Origin: Spongilla lacustris
Lineage: Eukaryota > Porifera > Demospongiae > Spongillida > Spongillidae
Length of the DNA stretch: 64,000 bases
Direction of reading: 5' to 3'
Assembly (NCBI GenBank): GCA_949361645.1
Contig: OX442415.1
Location: 19,065,283 to 19,129,282 of the forward strand
The notes beneath the pieces are model-generated. The model had not been told where the DNA came from, searched no databases, and saw only the letters and a program-made list of their open reading frames with translations. Below are positions 1 to 12,000 of this stretch, in pieces; position 1 is the stretch's first letter; every line of letters starts with the position of its first letter. Made by a program: the position numbers and the translations under genes.

Positions 1-1542
1 GTATCATATACAAATACCTCTGTTGGGGGTAGGTATATGTACATGTACATGTACACTCCTAACAACATTATACCTGTACATGTTCATTTGCATATACATA
101 GCTACATGCTACTGCACCTGGTCTATATGAAAAGTAAAATGTCCACGGTCACTAATAGTAAGATTAGTGTGTATTATAGCTGTAGGACTATTGCATCGTT
201 GTGTGAATGTTGTGTGCCTGTGGATATTACGATATTCTCCGCCCAGAAGTATTAACATTCTACACGGATTTAACTACCTCTTGTTGGCTGGGAGCATTTG
301 GTGGTGGTTTGTACATATGCCGCCATTTGGGGATATGGTACATCTTGTATCTCATATTACACAAGTAGTTATTGATTTTAGGGTCTGATTACATGTTAGG
401 TGTACATACATACATCTCTGTTAGGTGTACATACATGTACATACATCTCTGTTAAGTGTACCTACATACACCTTTGTTAGGTGTATCAGTACACATGCAC
501 ATGTGATGTGCACACAGTATATGTAATACGTGCATCCATCCCATCCAGCCCTTGAAAGCACACTTAAATCACATGGGTGGGCATACACAGTCTGGGGACT
601 GGCTATTGTGCAAAATATTATTCAGTCCCCACTTCTCTCTGTCAGAAAGTTAAACTTCCCAACTGGGAGCTCCTTGTACATGTGACCCCCCCCCTACAGC
701 ACATGTACATGTATGTATATATCACACCGCCACCAGTGGTCCCTTCCCTATACAGCACGTATTAAACCAACCATAGCAGCCGCTAACATAAACCTGTTGT
801 CACAATTGTATGCCTACCAAACCGCTCTTCAAACCTTCTATACTGGCTATCAAAACTATCTCTTTAAGCGGTGCATAGTTAAAATCATAAATGGGGGATC
901 TTGTCATAACCAAAGCAGTAAACCGGTACACGTATGATACGACTTTTAAAAAAAAGACCGTACAACGAAAGCGACCGAAGAGCACTCGTCTCCAATCGCC
1001 TCGGTGGAACGCATCAAAGCAAAGTAGCTGATGGCAGCAAATCGCAGCGCTAAAGCTATGAATACACTGGAATGCGCTCGTGAATATCGTTGCGCCGCCT
1101 GATTAATTTTGTTACAATAACTTTCTCATAGATACGAGCTGTTAGCGCTGTCTGCATTAAAATGATGAACACACCTTAAATCGTGGCTAAGCGTATTCAT
1201 CAATTTGCACAGCGTCCAGCTATCAAAGCAGCACTTAGCTGTCTACACACTTCACCCACCAAAATGTTCACTAGGCAAGCCCCTAATGTTGTCACAGGCA
1301 CCGTTGCTTACACGCTATCCACACTGACGACCCACCCAAAAGTACCTGGGTTAGCCCCCAAAGTTGCTACAAGAACACAACAAACCTGCACGGGCAGGCC
1401 TGCTGTCCTTAAGACAACATACCAACCACCATGACAACATCAGGAGGTGGTACCTGTATTAATGGACAGCATTTAGTAATGGAGCTGGGCAAAGACAGCT
1501 CCTATAGCAGCCAGCATTATATCGACTATTGTGTGCAGCTAG
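1..1542. other. Non-coding, TACATGTA-rich DNA
   Basis: No supportable gene. The palindrome TACATGTA and its extensions occur often. A short imperfect tandem repeat of about 24 bp (core CTCTGTTAGGTGTACATACA) lies at about 395-490. The small ORFs here have no recognisable domains and low-complexity or random composition. Confidence 0.5.

Positions 1543-1577
<35 letters not shown>
1543..1577. repeat. Poly-C homopolymer (35 bp)
   Basis: An uninterrupted run of C. Similar C or G runs recur through the window (5249-5265, 7397-7415, 19596-19634, 24671-24714, 46760s). Confidence 0.95.
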
Positions 1578-1669
1578 AGTGCATGTACCACTGTTCTCAG
1601 CCAGGTATATTATTGCTATGACGATCAAGGTATCCAAAGGCAGGTAGCATGTAGCAGTGAAGGATCACG

Positions 1670-1766
1670 TACATGTACACTCCACGCACATACACGTACA
1701 CTACACGCACAAACACGTACACTACACGCACATACACATACACTCCACGCACATACACTACACATA
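1670..1766. repeat. Short minisatellite, about 21-22 bp unit
   Basis: Four to five imperfect copies of a unit built on TACACTACACGCACATACACG. The array is open in several frames only because it has no stop codons. Confidence 0.8.
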
Positions 1767-1917
1767 TAATGACAATTTATTACTTGCATATGTCGCAAAT
1801 TGCAAGTTGGCACCTTTCAAACACAACTGAAAACACTTGGGAAGGGCAACACTGTAAGGTCCATACCAGGACTCCATTTGTACACCTAGCATAGTGCTAT
1901 ATACGACGTGATCACTA

Positions 1918-2183
1918 CTCTGCATGTACCCCATAGCACTCTGTATGTACCCCATATGTACATGTACAATGTACATGTACAATGTACTTCATTGAACCCC
2001 AGGAGAGAAACTACAAATGTATACTGTATATACAGCGTGCTATGGGGTACATACAGAGTGCTATGGGGTACATACAGAGTGCTATGGGGTACAAACAGAG
2101 TGCTATGGGGTACTAACAGAGTGCTATGGGGTACATACAGAGTGCTATGGGGTACATACAGAGTGCTATGGGGTACATACAGG
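1918..2183. repeat. 21-bp minisatellite with inverted copies upstream
   Basis: About seven direct copies of GTGCTATGGGGTACATACAG (21-bp period) at 2038-2183. Two copies in opposite orientation lie at 1918-1955, around a GTACATGTAC-rich centre. The arrangement can fold back on itself. Confidence 0.85.
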
Positions 2184-2569
2184 GTAGCATTCAATAATAT
2201 TATACCAACTGATACATAAACGCCCACCCCAATGACTAATTTCAAATACACATACATACCATGGGAGGACTGAAGCCTGTGTACATTCTAATTGTCCCAG
2301 GAGAGCTCCAATTGGATTTATCTTATTATAGCTTTCTGATATGAACCTGTCTGTCTGATGACATAGTGTGCTACTAGATGAGATAGTTACTATGACAACA
2401 CAAGAAGTACATGGGCAGATATGTAAGATTGTTGTGGTGGTGGGACATGCATGCCCAATGCAGCTGCTGGCCATTCCTGTGGCAAGTATGGACCTTTGAC
2501 CAGGGACCAGCTAGCCCCGGGGCAAAGGAAGCTACAACCAAGATACATGAATATACTACAGCAAGAATT

Positions 2570-3186
2570 GTGTGTGCCTGGTGTGTGTGTGTACATCATG
2601 TGTCTACATGTGAGTGTGTGCCTGGTGTGTGTGTGTACATCATGTGTCTACATGTGAGTGTGTGCCTGGTGTGTGTGTGTACATCATGTGTCTACATGTG
2701 AGTGTGTCTACATGTGAGTGTGTACATGTGTGAGTGTGTACATGTGTGAGTGTGTACATGTGTGTACATGTGTGTGTACATGTGTGAGTGTGCATGTGTG
2801 ATGTGTGTACATGTGTGTACATGCGTGTGTACATGTGTGTGTACATGTACATGTGTGAGTGTGCATGTGTGATGTGTGTACATGTGTGTACATGCGTGTG
2901 TACATGTGTGTGTACATGTACATGTGTGAGTGTGCATGTGCGATGTGTGTACATGTGTGTACATGCGTGTGTACATGTGTGTGTACATGTACATGTGTGA
3001 GTGTGCATGTGTGATGTGTGTACATGTACATGTGTGAGTGTGCATGTGTGATGTGTGTACATGTACATGTGTGAGTGTGCATGTGTGATGTGTGTACATG
3101 TGTGTACATGCGTGTGTACATGTGTGTACATGCGTGTGTACATGTGTGTACATGCGTGTGTACATGTGTGAGTGTGTGTGTGTGTA
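2570..3186. repeat. Composite TG-rich minisatellite
   Basis: Three copies of a 44-bp unit (core GTGCCTGGTGTGTGTGTG plus ACATCATGTGTCTACATG) at 2570-2705. These are followed by a higher-order array built from GTACATGTGTG, GTGAGTGTGCATGTG and TACATGCGTG motifs. The long His/Thr-rich ORFs on the minus strand are repeat translations. Confidence 0.9.
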
Positions 3187-3574
3187 TACGTGGAGCCAAA
3201 ATGCGATTTTGATAGTCTGACCACCACCACCACCAGGTCCTGCTGGGCCAAGGGGGTGGAGGACCTTCCCCCTGTGTTGTGAGAACAGTGGAGGCCCGGC
3301 TGGCGGCCATCACCAGAGTGCTGACTATAGGATATGGCTCCCTCTGATCTGCTAACTCTATTGTGAGGACACCACTTCACAGGCCCTGGAGCTCTTTAAC
3401 ACCTTAGGGGGCTAGTCAACAGCAGCAGGGTATGAATAACTTAAGTGTACACAGGGGCCCATGAAGAGATGTGTACACTGCTAAGTGCCCAAAAGATGTA
3501 TAAAACAAAACCTGCAAATGGGTTGTATACAAACAACTGATCACTGCAATGATCCATAACAGATAGCCGTGTAC
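3187..3574. other. Unique-looking spacer, no assigned gene
   Basis: Non-repetitive sequence between two arrays. A short plus-strand open stretch follows a CCACCACCACCAG acceptor-like motif near 3225-3235, but I recognise no domain and no donor pairing. I make no gene call. Confidence 0.4.
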
Positions 3575-4075
3575 ACACACGTATGTACATGTACACAACA
3601 CACACATATGTACATGTACACTACACATACATATGTACATGTACACAATACAAATATGTACATGTACACAACACACATGTACATGTATACTACACACACA
3701 GTATGTACATGTACACAATACACACATATATATATACAACACACATTTGTACATGTACATATGTGTGTGTTGTATATATATGTGTGTGTTGTGTACATGT
3801 ACATACTGTGTGTAGTGTACATGTACATGTGTGTTGTGTACATGTACATGTGTGTGTGTTGTGTACGTGTACATATGTGTGCGTAGTGTACATGCACATA
3901 TATGTATTGTGTACATGTACACAACACACATATGTACATGTAACACACACATATGTACATGTACACAACACATATGTACATGTACACAACACATATGTAC
4001 ATGTAACACAACACACATATACACATGTACACAACACATATGTACATGTACACATGCACATGCACATGTACATGT
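3575..4075. repeat. Long near-palindromic TACATGTACA array
   Basis: CA- and TG-type units separated by GTACATGTAC. The left part is written as ACACAACACACAT-type units and the right part as their reverse complement. The symmetry centre is the 10-bp palindrome GTACATGTAC at 3749-3758, and the arms extend about 160 bp each way with few mismatches. A further direct array of ACACAACACATATGTACATG units follows to about 4060. Confidence 0.9.
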
Positions 4076-4675
4076 ATTCTCTCATACAATGGTCCATATA
4101 TGGTCTGACAGCAGCTGGAATATAACTGCACATCAAAATTCATGTTAAGGACTACGAGCTATGTATGTGCCTTTGAGCTATGTATGTGCCTTTGCAAGCG
4201 GATTCAAACTGGCACTACATCAGGTGCACATCTGTCGTTGGCACATCATATACACGAGAGACATGTGACATCATCTGGAGAACACAACACACACACACAA
4301 GCCCACATATATGTACATGTACACACATATACAAGCACACAAGCACACACACACAGTCACTTACATCTTACAACATATACACGTATTATTACAAATGCTT
4401 TACACACACAGCCACACTGATGTTGCTATGGATGCACATACATGTACAGTAGCTATATTTAGACCAATGAGGTCAGCCCCCTAACAAAGCTCAGACAAGA
4501 ACACAAGGCACAGCTATCCACTCATCTGCCAGGTAAGCAGAAGGAATGACCAATCAAACCACCCATGTGCCCTCAGTGAACCCACCAAAAAAAGCCTTAA
4601 GGGCAGTACAGTAGGTCCAGCATCCTCTGTCTCTTTACCCAACTGACAGGTATGTATGCAGACCTTTTGACATAC
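4076..4675. other. Spacer with CA-rich patches, no assigned gene
   Basis: CA-rich stretches at about 4285-4360. Two plus-strand donor-like sites, CTGCCAG/GTAAGC near 4532 and CTGACAG/GTATGT near 4650, occur without any recognisable exon. Confidence 0.35.
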
Positions 4676-5015
4676 CACCACACACAAATACACACATACA
4701 TATGTACGTGCATACATGCACACATACACACACATACATACGTACATACACATACATGCACACATACATACGTACATACATGCACACATATGTGTGCATG
4801 TATGTACGTATGTATGTATGTATGTATGTATGTATGTATGTATGTATGTATGTATGTATGTATGTATGTATGTATGTATGTATGTATGTATGTATGTATG
4901 TATGTATGTATGTATGTATGTATGTATGTATGTATGTATGTGTATGTACGTGTGTGTATGTATATATGTATATATACACACACATAAACACGTACATACA
5001 TACACACATACATAC
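4676..5015. repeat. (ATGT)n microsatellite with palindromic flank
   Basis: A pure ATGT tetranucleotide run at about 4800-4938. It is preceded by CATACATACGTACATACA-type sequence that pairs with it around TGCACACATATGTGTGCA (4781-4798), and it is flanked on the right by TATATACACACACA. Confidence 0.95.
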
Positions 5016-6042
5016 ATACCTATATACACACTGCACACATCACATATACACAACGTAATCCTTTCACTTCCAAAGCACATGCTCGGTCTTGAGACAGTTT
5101 AGTGGCGAGTCACGTCAACAGGAGAGGTGCAGTGTTGGGCCCACCGCACAGGTCCAATCTTTTAGTCTTAACCCTTCTCTTTGTACTTACAAGTATTCTA
5201 ATCCACCACACATGTATGTAATGTGAAGGTTGGGACTTCACAGCATATCCCCCCCCCCCCCCCCCACCCCATAGCCCCTTCCATACCTACACTCCACCCC
5301 CTGCCCCCATGGATCAGGGGAGAGCAATAAAAGGGATACATGTATGTCAGCAAGACACATATTAACCCCTCAAGTACTGGTGGATATTAATCCTTCAAAT
5401 ACTGGTGCACATTAACCCCTCAAATACTGCAGCTATGCTGTCTTTACTACTATCAGATCAAAGCCTTAAATAGAAAAGTCCTTGCATTTCCTGGAAAACT
5501 GGCTAATGAATTTAAGTAAAACAAGAAACAGTTCGAGGGTTTTAATATTATATAATAACTTCGTTTGCTTGACATCAAGGTGTTGAACTAGCACACACAC
5601 GTACATGTACATCCCATCCTACATGCATCAGCTACGCTACAGTAACCTCATCTAGAGAGCACCTCTGAATATAATCACAGCAGGGTTGTGACATCCAGTG
5701 AATGTGTGCGGCAACATACATACATGTAGACCATGAATAAAGTGATTTGCTAACTGATGGAGTTCTTATTGTGTGAACTTTTTACTGTCTATTAGTGAGC
5801 GGTGCCAAAGGTTAAGCCATTTCAAGAACATGGTGAAAGCTTAGGCTTTCAGGGTCGCACATTCCTGACCTCTACATGTACCTTCCACCTGCCAGGAAAT
5901 CCGAATCGCGATGTCAAATTGCACCAGTGCAGCACACTAGGGTGATAACATTGCTAAACCACATGCTGCAATCGATCGAATCGCCAAAAAATAAATATAT
6001 ATTTTTTGACGTTGCCCATCGCGAGTCTACTTTGCGGAAGAG
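5016..6042. other. Unassigned spacer
   Basis: Holds a C run at 5249-5265 and two short near-repeats of a CTGGTGGATATTAATCC-type sequence near 5370-5430. I looked here for the second KOW exon of the neighbouring GPKOW gene on the minus strand and did not find it. Confidence 0.4.
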
Positions 6043-6997
6043 GTGCCAATAGATGTGCACTACAGCTATAAGCACAGCCCCTTGGATGCCAATAGATGTG
6101 CACTACAGCTATAAGCACAGCCCCTTGGATGCCAATAGATGTGCACTACAGCTATAAGCACAGCCCCTTGGATGCCAATAGATATGCACTACAGCTATAA
6201 GCACAGCCCCTTGGATGCCAATAGATGTGCACTACAGCAATAAGCACAGCCCCTTGGATGCCAATAGATGTGCACTACAGCTATAAGGATAGCCCCTTGG
6301 ATGCCAATACACCATGTAGATGTGCACTACAGCTATAAGCACAGCCCCTTGGATGCCAATAGATGTGCACTACAGCTATAAGCACAGCCCCTTGGATGCC
6401 AATAGATGTGCACTACAGCTATAAGCACAGCCCCTTGGATGCCAATAGATGTGCACTACAGCTATAAGCACAGCCCCTTGGATGCCAATAGATGTGCACT
6501 ACAGCTATAAGCACAGCCCCTTGGATGCCAATAGATGTGCACTACAGCTATAAGCACAGCCCCTTGGATGCCAATAGATGTGCACTACAGCTATAAGCAC
6601 AGCCCCTTGGATGCCAATAGATGTGCACTACAGCTATAAGCACAGCCCCTTGGATGCCAATAGATGTGCACTACAGCTACATTGTATAAGCACAGCCCCT
6701 TGGATGCCAATAGATGTGCACTACAGCTACATTGTATAAGCACAGCCCCTTGGATGCCAATAGATGTGCACTACAGCTACATTGTATAAGCACAGCCCCT
6801 TGGATGCCAATAGATGTGCACTACAGCTACATTGTATAAGCACAGCCCCTTGGATGCCAATAGATGTGCACTACAGCTACATTGTATAAGCACAGCCCCT
6901 TGGATGCCAATAGATGTGCACTACAGCTACATTGTATAAGCACAGCCCCTTGGATGCCAATAGATGTGCACTACAGCTGTAAGCACAGCCCCTTGGA
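6043..6997. repeat. 43-bp minisatellite, about 21 copies, two subfamilies
   Basis: The unit contains GATGTGCACTACAGCTATAA and CACAGCCCCTTGGATGCCAA. The first two-thirds use the 43-bp form. The last six units (about 6661-6945) carry a 7-bp CATTGTA insertion, giving 50 bp. One copy near 6310 has an ACACCATGTA insertion. Copies within a subfamily are almost identical, which points to recent expansion. Confidence 0.95.
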
Positions 6998-8365
6998 TAT
7001 AGTCCCGTCCATCCAGATCAAGGAACGCGAAACTGTGTGCTTAGGTCATGGCTTACTGACTCCCCACTCATTGTATAAGTACACACATGGTCACATCACA
7101 AATACAGTTTGAAACAATACAATTAAAAGTGCACATGGAGCAAGCCATACTATTATATGCACTGGATATGAGGAAAACCTTGTACCCACATCAATACTAA
7201 ATCAATTAAAATTAGCCAGTCTCCCACATACATGTACACTGTACATGTATGATTCCACATCCCATGCATGTACCCTTGCACTCTAGTCACATGACCTTGC
7301 GGCCTAGTCATGTGATCCACACCCTAATGCCAAAGATCCATTCTGGAAAACCCAATATGAAAAACCACACATTACAGTACTAGTAAGTCACTACATCCCC
7401 CCCCCCCCCCCCCCCTCCTTTTAGCCTGATCTGCTCTAACACTAGCAGCAAGACAAACTGGAAATCCTGACCAGACATTTTTCCACTTAGTGAAGAATTC
7501 ATCTGGTCAGCAAACACACTTTTCATCCACTTTTAAAACCCTCCAGCATCAAGCTGAGTATCTGAAGTAAAGAATGACTTAATCACTACCTGATCAGTTC
7601 TAAATGAAGCCCAGCACTTTTAAAACTATTTGAAATATGGTGGCACTGGGGACTACCTTGATAGTTTAGCAGGAACACCCACAAGCATGTGATCAACCTG
7701 CAGTTATAAAGTTGTCCTTTTAATAAAACATTCCCTTTCGAGGAAGTTGTCCGGACATACATGTAGGAACAGTGGGGGTGGAGTATGTGTGTGTATGCTA
7801 AAGATGTATGGTCCATAAGTCTTTAAGATGCACAATTTTATGGTGATGTCATGGTGCAATGATGTCATGGGGTGTGGTTGGCATTAACCCCATTCAACTT
7901 TGCGTCCTGAATTGTGGATGTAGTACTGAAGTTGCTGCATGGTGATGTGCTTGCAACAACATACATCAGAAGTAAGGTGCAATATATTCATGTCAGGTTG
8001 AAAACAATGCAAAATTGCTGCAATTCAGATCATTGGTCCCAAGATATAAAAACGAAAGCCAAAATACAGTACAGGAAATCATTAAGGTGAAGGCCAGCAG
8101 CATGTCATGTGCTACATCTCCATGACGACTAAGATGTCCAATGCTCTGAATGGTCCAAGGGCATTGTACTCATAAGGTTCCAGTTATGAGCTCAACGGTA
8201 CCACATTCACACGAACAGGACTTCCATAAGTTTACACCTTACAGCCATTGGAATATATCCAATAAAAGGTCACCCCTGGACCGCTTTGTTCTATGCACAG
8301 TACTTCAGCCACCAGTGGAGCTGGCCTATGTGACCAATTAGCCTAAGCAAGTGTGCCATACATGA
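6998..8365. other. Unassigned spacer
   Basis: Holds a C run at 7397-7415. A stretch near 8040-8330 looks like decayed mobile-element sequence on the minus strand, but no domain is secure. No GPKOW exon was recognised. Confidence 0.35.
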
Positions 8366-8800
8366 TCAGTCAGCCCCTTAGTTAGCCAATCATCCATGAA
8401 CAGTCAGCCCCTTAGTTAGCCAATCATCCATGAATAGTCAGCCCCTTAGTTAGCCAATCGTCCATGAACAGTCAGCCCCTTAGTTAACCAATTATCCATG
8501 AATAGTCAGCCCCTTAGTTAGCCAATCATCCATGAATAGTCAGCCCCTTAGTTTGCCAATCGTCCATGAACAGTCAGCCCCTTAGTTAGCCAATCATCCA
8601 TGAACAGTCAGCCCCTTAGTTAGCCAATCATCCATGAACAGTCAGCCCCTTAGTTAGCCAATCGTCCATGAACAGTCAGCCCCTTAGTTAGCCAATCATC
8701 CATGAACAGTCAGCCCCTTAGTTACCCAACAGTCAGCCCCTTAGTTACCCAATAGTCAGCCCCTTAGTTACCCAACAGTCAGCCCCTTAGTTACCCAACC
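8366..8800. repeat. 34-bp minisatellite with a 23-bp internal-deletion subfamily
   Basis: About ten copies of a 34-bp unit containing CAGTCAGCCCCTTAGTTAGC and CAATCATCCATGAA. These are followed by four 23-bp copies (CAGTCAGCCCCTTAGTTACC plus CAA) that lack the ATCCATGAA segment. Confidence 0.95.
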
Positions 8801-8867
8801 ACTGTGAAGTTACACGTACAAGTAGCCCAGTAATGTTCTCCCTATAATACAACACACACGGCAACAA

Positions 8868-8938
8868 GCACACACAAGAATGCACACACACACGCACACA
8901 CACGCACACACACACACACGCACACACACACACACACA

Positions 8939-8993
<55 letters not shown>

Positions 8994-9005
8994 ACACACA
9001 CACAC
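8868..9005. repeat. (CA)n microsatellite
   Basis: A CA run with CG interruptions. It begins a few bases inside intron 8 of GPKOW, directly downstream of the exon 8 donor when read on the minus strand. Confidence 0.95.
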
Positions 9006-9021
9006 TGGGATCTGAACTTGC

Positions 9022-12000
9022 CTGTCCATTTATTGCCATCTTGAGGATGACCCTCGCATTATCCTCATCAAGCCCCACTATCTGGGCACCGGGGGAGGAG
9101 GGGGAGGGGGAGGAGGGGGAGGGGAGGAAGAGGAGGGGAGAAGGAGGAGGGGTAGAGGAGAGAGAAGGGAGGAGGAGGGGAGAAGGGGAGGAGGAGGAAA
9201 TAACATGAGAAGGATGTCATCCACAGCAGAGCACCTCTCCACTTACCTTACCACACAGGTCTGCATGGGGGCCCTTTAGAACTTTAGCAACGTTCCCCAC
9301 CACAAATCCTAAAATGAGTGGAGAGGTAAGGGTCATGGCTACTCCAGAGCTACATGTGGGGGTCATGGCTACTCCAGAGCTACATGTGGGGGTCATGACT
9401 ACTCCAGAGCTACATGTGGGGGTCATGGCTACTCCAGAGCTACATGTGGGGGTCATGGCTACTCCAGAGCTACATGTGGGGGTCATGGCTACTCCAGAGC
9501 TACATGTGGGGGTCATGACTACTCCAGAGCTACATGTGGGGGTCATGGCTACTCCAGAGCTACATGTGGGGGTCATGACTACTCCAGAGCTACATGTGGG
9601 GGTCATGACTACTCCAGAGCTACATGTGGGGGTCATGGCTACTCCAGAGCTACATGTGGGGGTCATGGCTACTCCAGAGCTACATGTGGGGGTCATGACT
9701 ACTCCAGAGCTACATGTGGGGGTCATGGCTACTCCAGAGCTACATGTGGGGGTCATGACTACTCCAGAGCTACATGTGGGGGTCATGACTACTCCAGAGC
9801 TACATGTGGGGGTCATGACTACTCCAGAGCTACATGTGGGGGTCATGGCTACTCCAGAGCTACATGTGGGGGTCATGGCTACTCCAGAGCTACATGTGGG
9901 GGTCATGGCTACTCCAGAGCTACATGTGGGGGTCATGACTACTCCAGAGCTACATGTGGGGGTCATGACTACTCCAGAGCTACATGTGGGGGTCATGACT
10001 ACTCCAGAGCTACATGTGGGGGTCATGGCTACTCCAGAGCTACATGTGGGGGTCATGGCTACTCCAGAGCTACATGTGGGGGTCATGGCTACTCCAGAGC
10101 TACATGTGGGGGTCATGGCTACTCCAGAGCTACATGTGGGGGTCATGGCTACTCCAGAGCTACATGTGGGGGTCATGGCTACTCCAGAGCTACATGTGGG
10201 GGTCATGACTACTCCAGAGCTACATGTGGGGGTCATGACTACTCCAGAGCTACATGTGGGGGTCATGGCTACTCCAGAGCTACATGTGGGGGTCATGACT
10301 ACTCCAGAGCTACATGTGGGGGTCATGACTACTCCAGAGCTACATGTGGGGGTCATGGCTACTCCAGAGCTACATGTGGGGGTCATGGCTACTCCAGAGC
10401 TACATGTGGGGGTCATGGCTACTCCAGAGCTACATGTGGGGGTCATGACTACTCCAGAGCTACATGTGGGGGTCATGACTACTCCAGAGCTACATGTGGG
10501 GGTCATGACTACTCCAGAGCTACATGTGGGGGTCATGGCTACTCCAGAGCTACATGTGGGGGTCATGGCTACTCCAGAGCTACATGTGGGGGTCATGGCT
10601 ATTCCAGAGCTACATGTGGGGGTCATGGCTACTCCAGAGCTACATGTGGGGGTCATGGCTACTCCAGAGCTACATGTGGGGGTCATGGCTACTCCAGAGC
10701 TACATGTGGGGGTCATGACTACTCCAGAGCTACATGTGGGGGTCATGACTACTCCAGAGCTACATGTGGGGGTCATGACTACTCCATAGCTACATGTGGG
10801 GGTCATGGCTACTCCAGAGCTATATGTGGGGGTCATGGCTACTCCAGAGCTACACGTGGGGGTCATGGCTACTCCAGAGCTACACGTGGGGGTCATGGCT
10901 ACTCCAGAGCTACACGTGGGGGTCATGGCTACTCCAGAGCTACATGTGGGGGTCATGGCTACTCCAGAGCTACATGTGGGGGTCATGGCTACTCCAGAGC
11001 TACATGTGGGGGTCATGGCTACTCCAGAGCTACACGTGGGGGTCATGGCTACTCCAGAGCTACACGTGGGGGTCATGGCTACTCCAGAGCTACACGTGGG
11101 GGTCATGGCTACTCCAGAGCTACATGTGGGGGTCATGGCTACTCCAGAGCTACATGTGGGGGTCATGGCTACTCCAGAGCTACATGTGGGGGTCATGGCT
11201 ACTCCAGAGCTACATGTGGGGGTCATGGCTACTCCAGAGCTACATGTGGGGGTCATGGCTACTCCAGAGCTACATGTGGGGGTCATGACTACTCCAGAGC
11301 TACATGTGGGGGTCATGGCTACTCCAGAGCTACATGTGGGGGTCATGGCTACTCCATAGCTACATGTGGGGGTCATGGCTACTCCAGAGCTATATGTGGG
11401 GGTCATGGCTACTCCAGAGCTACACGTGGGGGTCATGGCTACTCCAGAGCTACACGTGGGGGTCATGGCTACTCCAGAGCTACACGTGGGGGTCATGGCT
11501 ACTCCAGAGCTACATGTGGGGGTCATGGCTACTCCAGAGCTACATGTGGGGGTTATGACTACTACAGAGGTATATGTGGGGGTCATGACTACTCCAGAGC
11601 TACATGTGGGGGTCATGACTACTCCAGAGCTACATGTGGGGGTCATGACTACTCCAGAGCTACATGTGGGGGTCATGGCTACTCCAGAGCTACATGTATC
11701 TCCCCACAGGGGTGTACATACCATGTAGAGGGGGTGGAGGTATCTCCCCACAAGGGTGCACATACCATGTAGAGGGGGTGGAGGTATCTCCCCACAAGGG
11801 TGCACATACCTTGTAGAGGGGGTGGAGGTATCTCCTCTCCTATCTTCTTCACATGTTTCACACGACCATCTTTGTCAATGTAGGGCTGGGAGATCTAGGA
11901 GAAGGGTAACACATACCATCATGGATTGAACACCAACTTCAATAATGACATCATTAAGCCATCATTAGTACCCATACTTCTAATTCAACCCTACAACTTA

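Noticed and set aside
1183..1434. 83-aa plus-strand ORF with balanced composition
   Set aside because: No recognisable domain, no splice partner and no family resemblance. Not distinguishable from chance.
2640..4143. His/Thr/Cys/Val-rich ORFs
   Set aside because: They are translations of TG- and CA-type arrays with no unique sequence.
6043..8800. CRISPR array for the regularly repeated 43-bp and 34-bp units
   Set aside because: The units are continuous tandem repeats without variable spacers, and the genome is eukaryotic.
11366..11728. Coding continuation of GPKOW exon 6 through the 44-bp repeats
   Set aside because: The real donor at 11809 joins exon 7 in phase with conserved sequence. 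The extra copies lie after it.
9217..11805. 862-aa minus-strand and 491-aa plus-strand ORFs as repeat proteins
   Set aside because: They are translations of the 30-bp array. Conserved GPKOW exons with matching phase flank the array, which places it in an intron.
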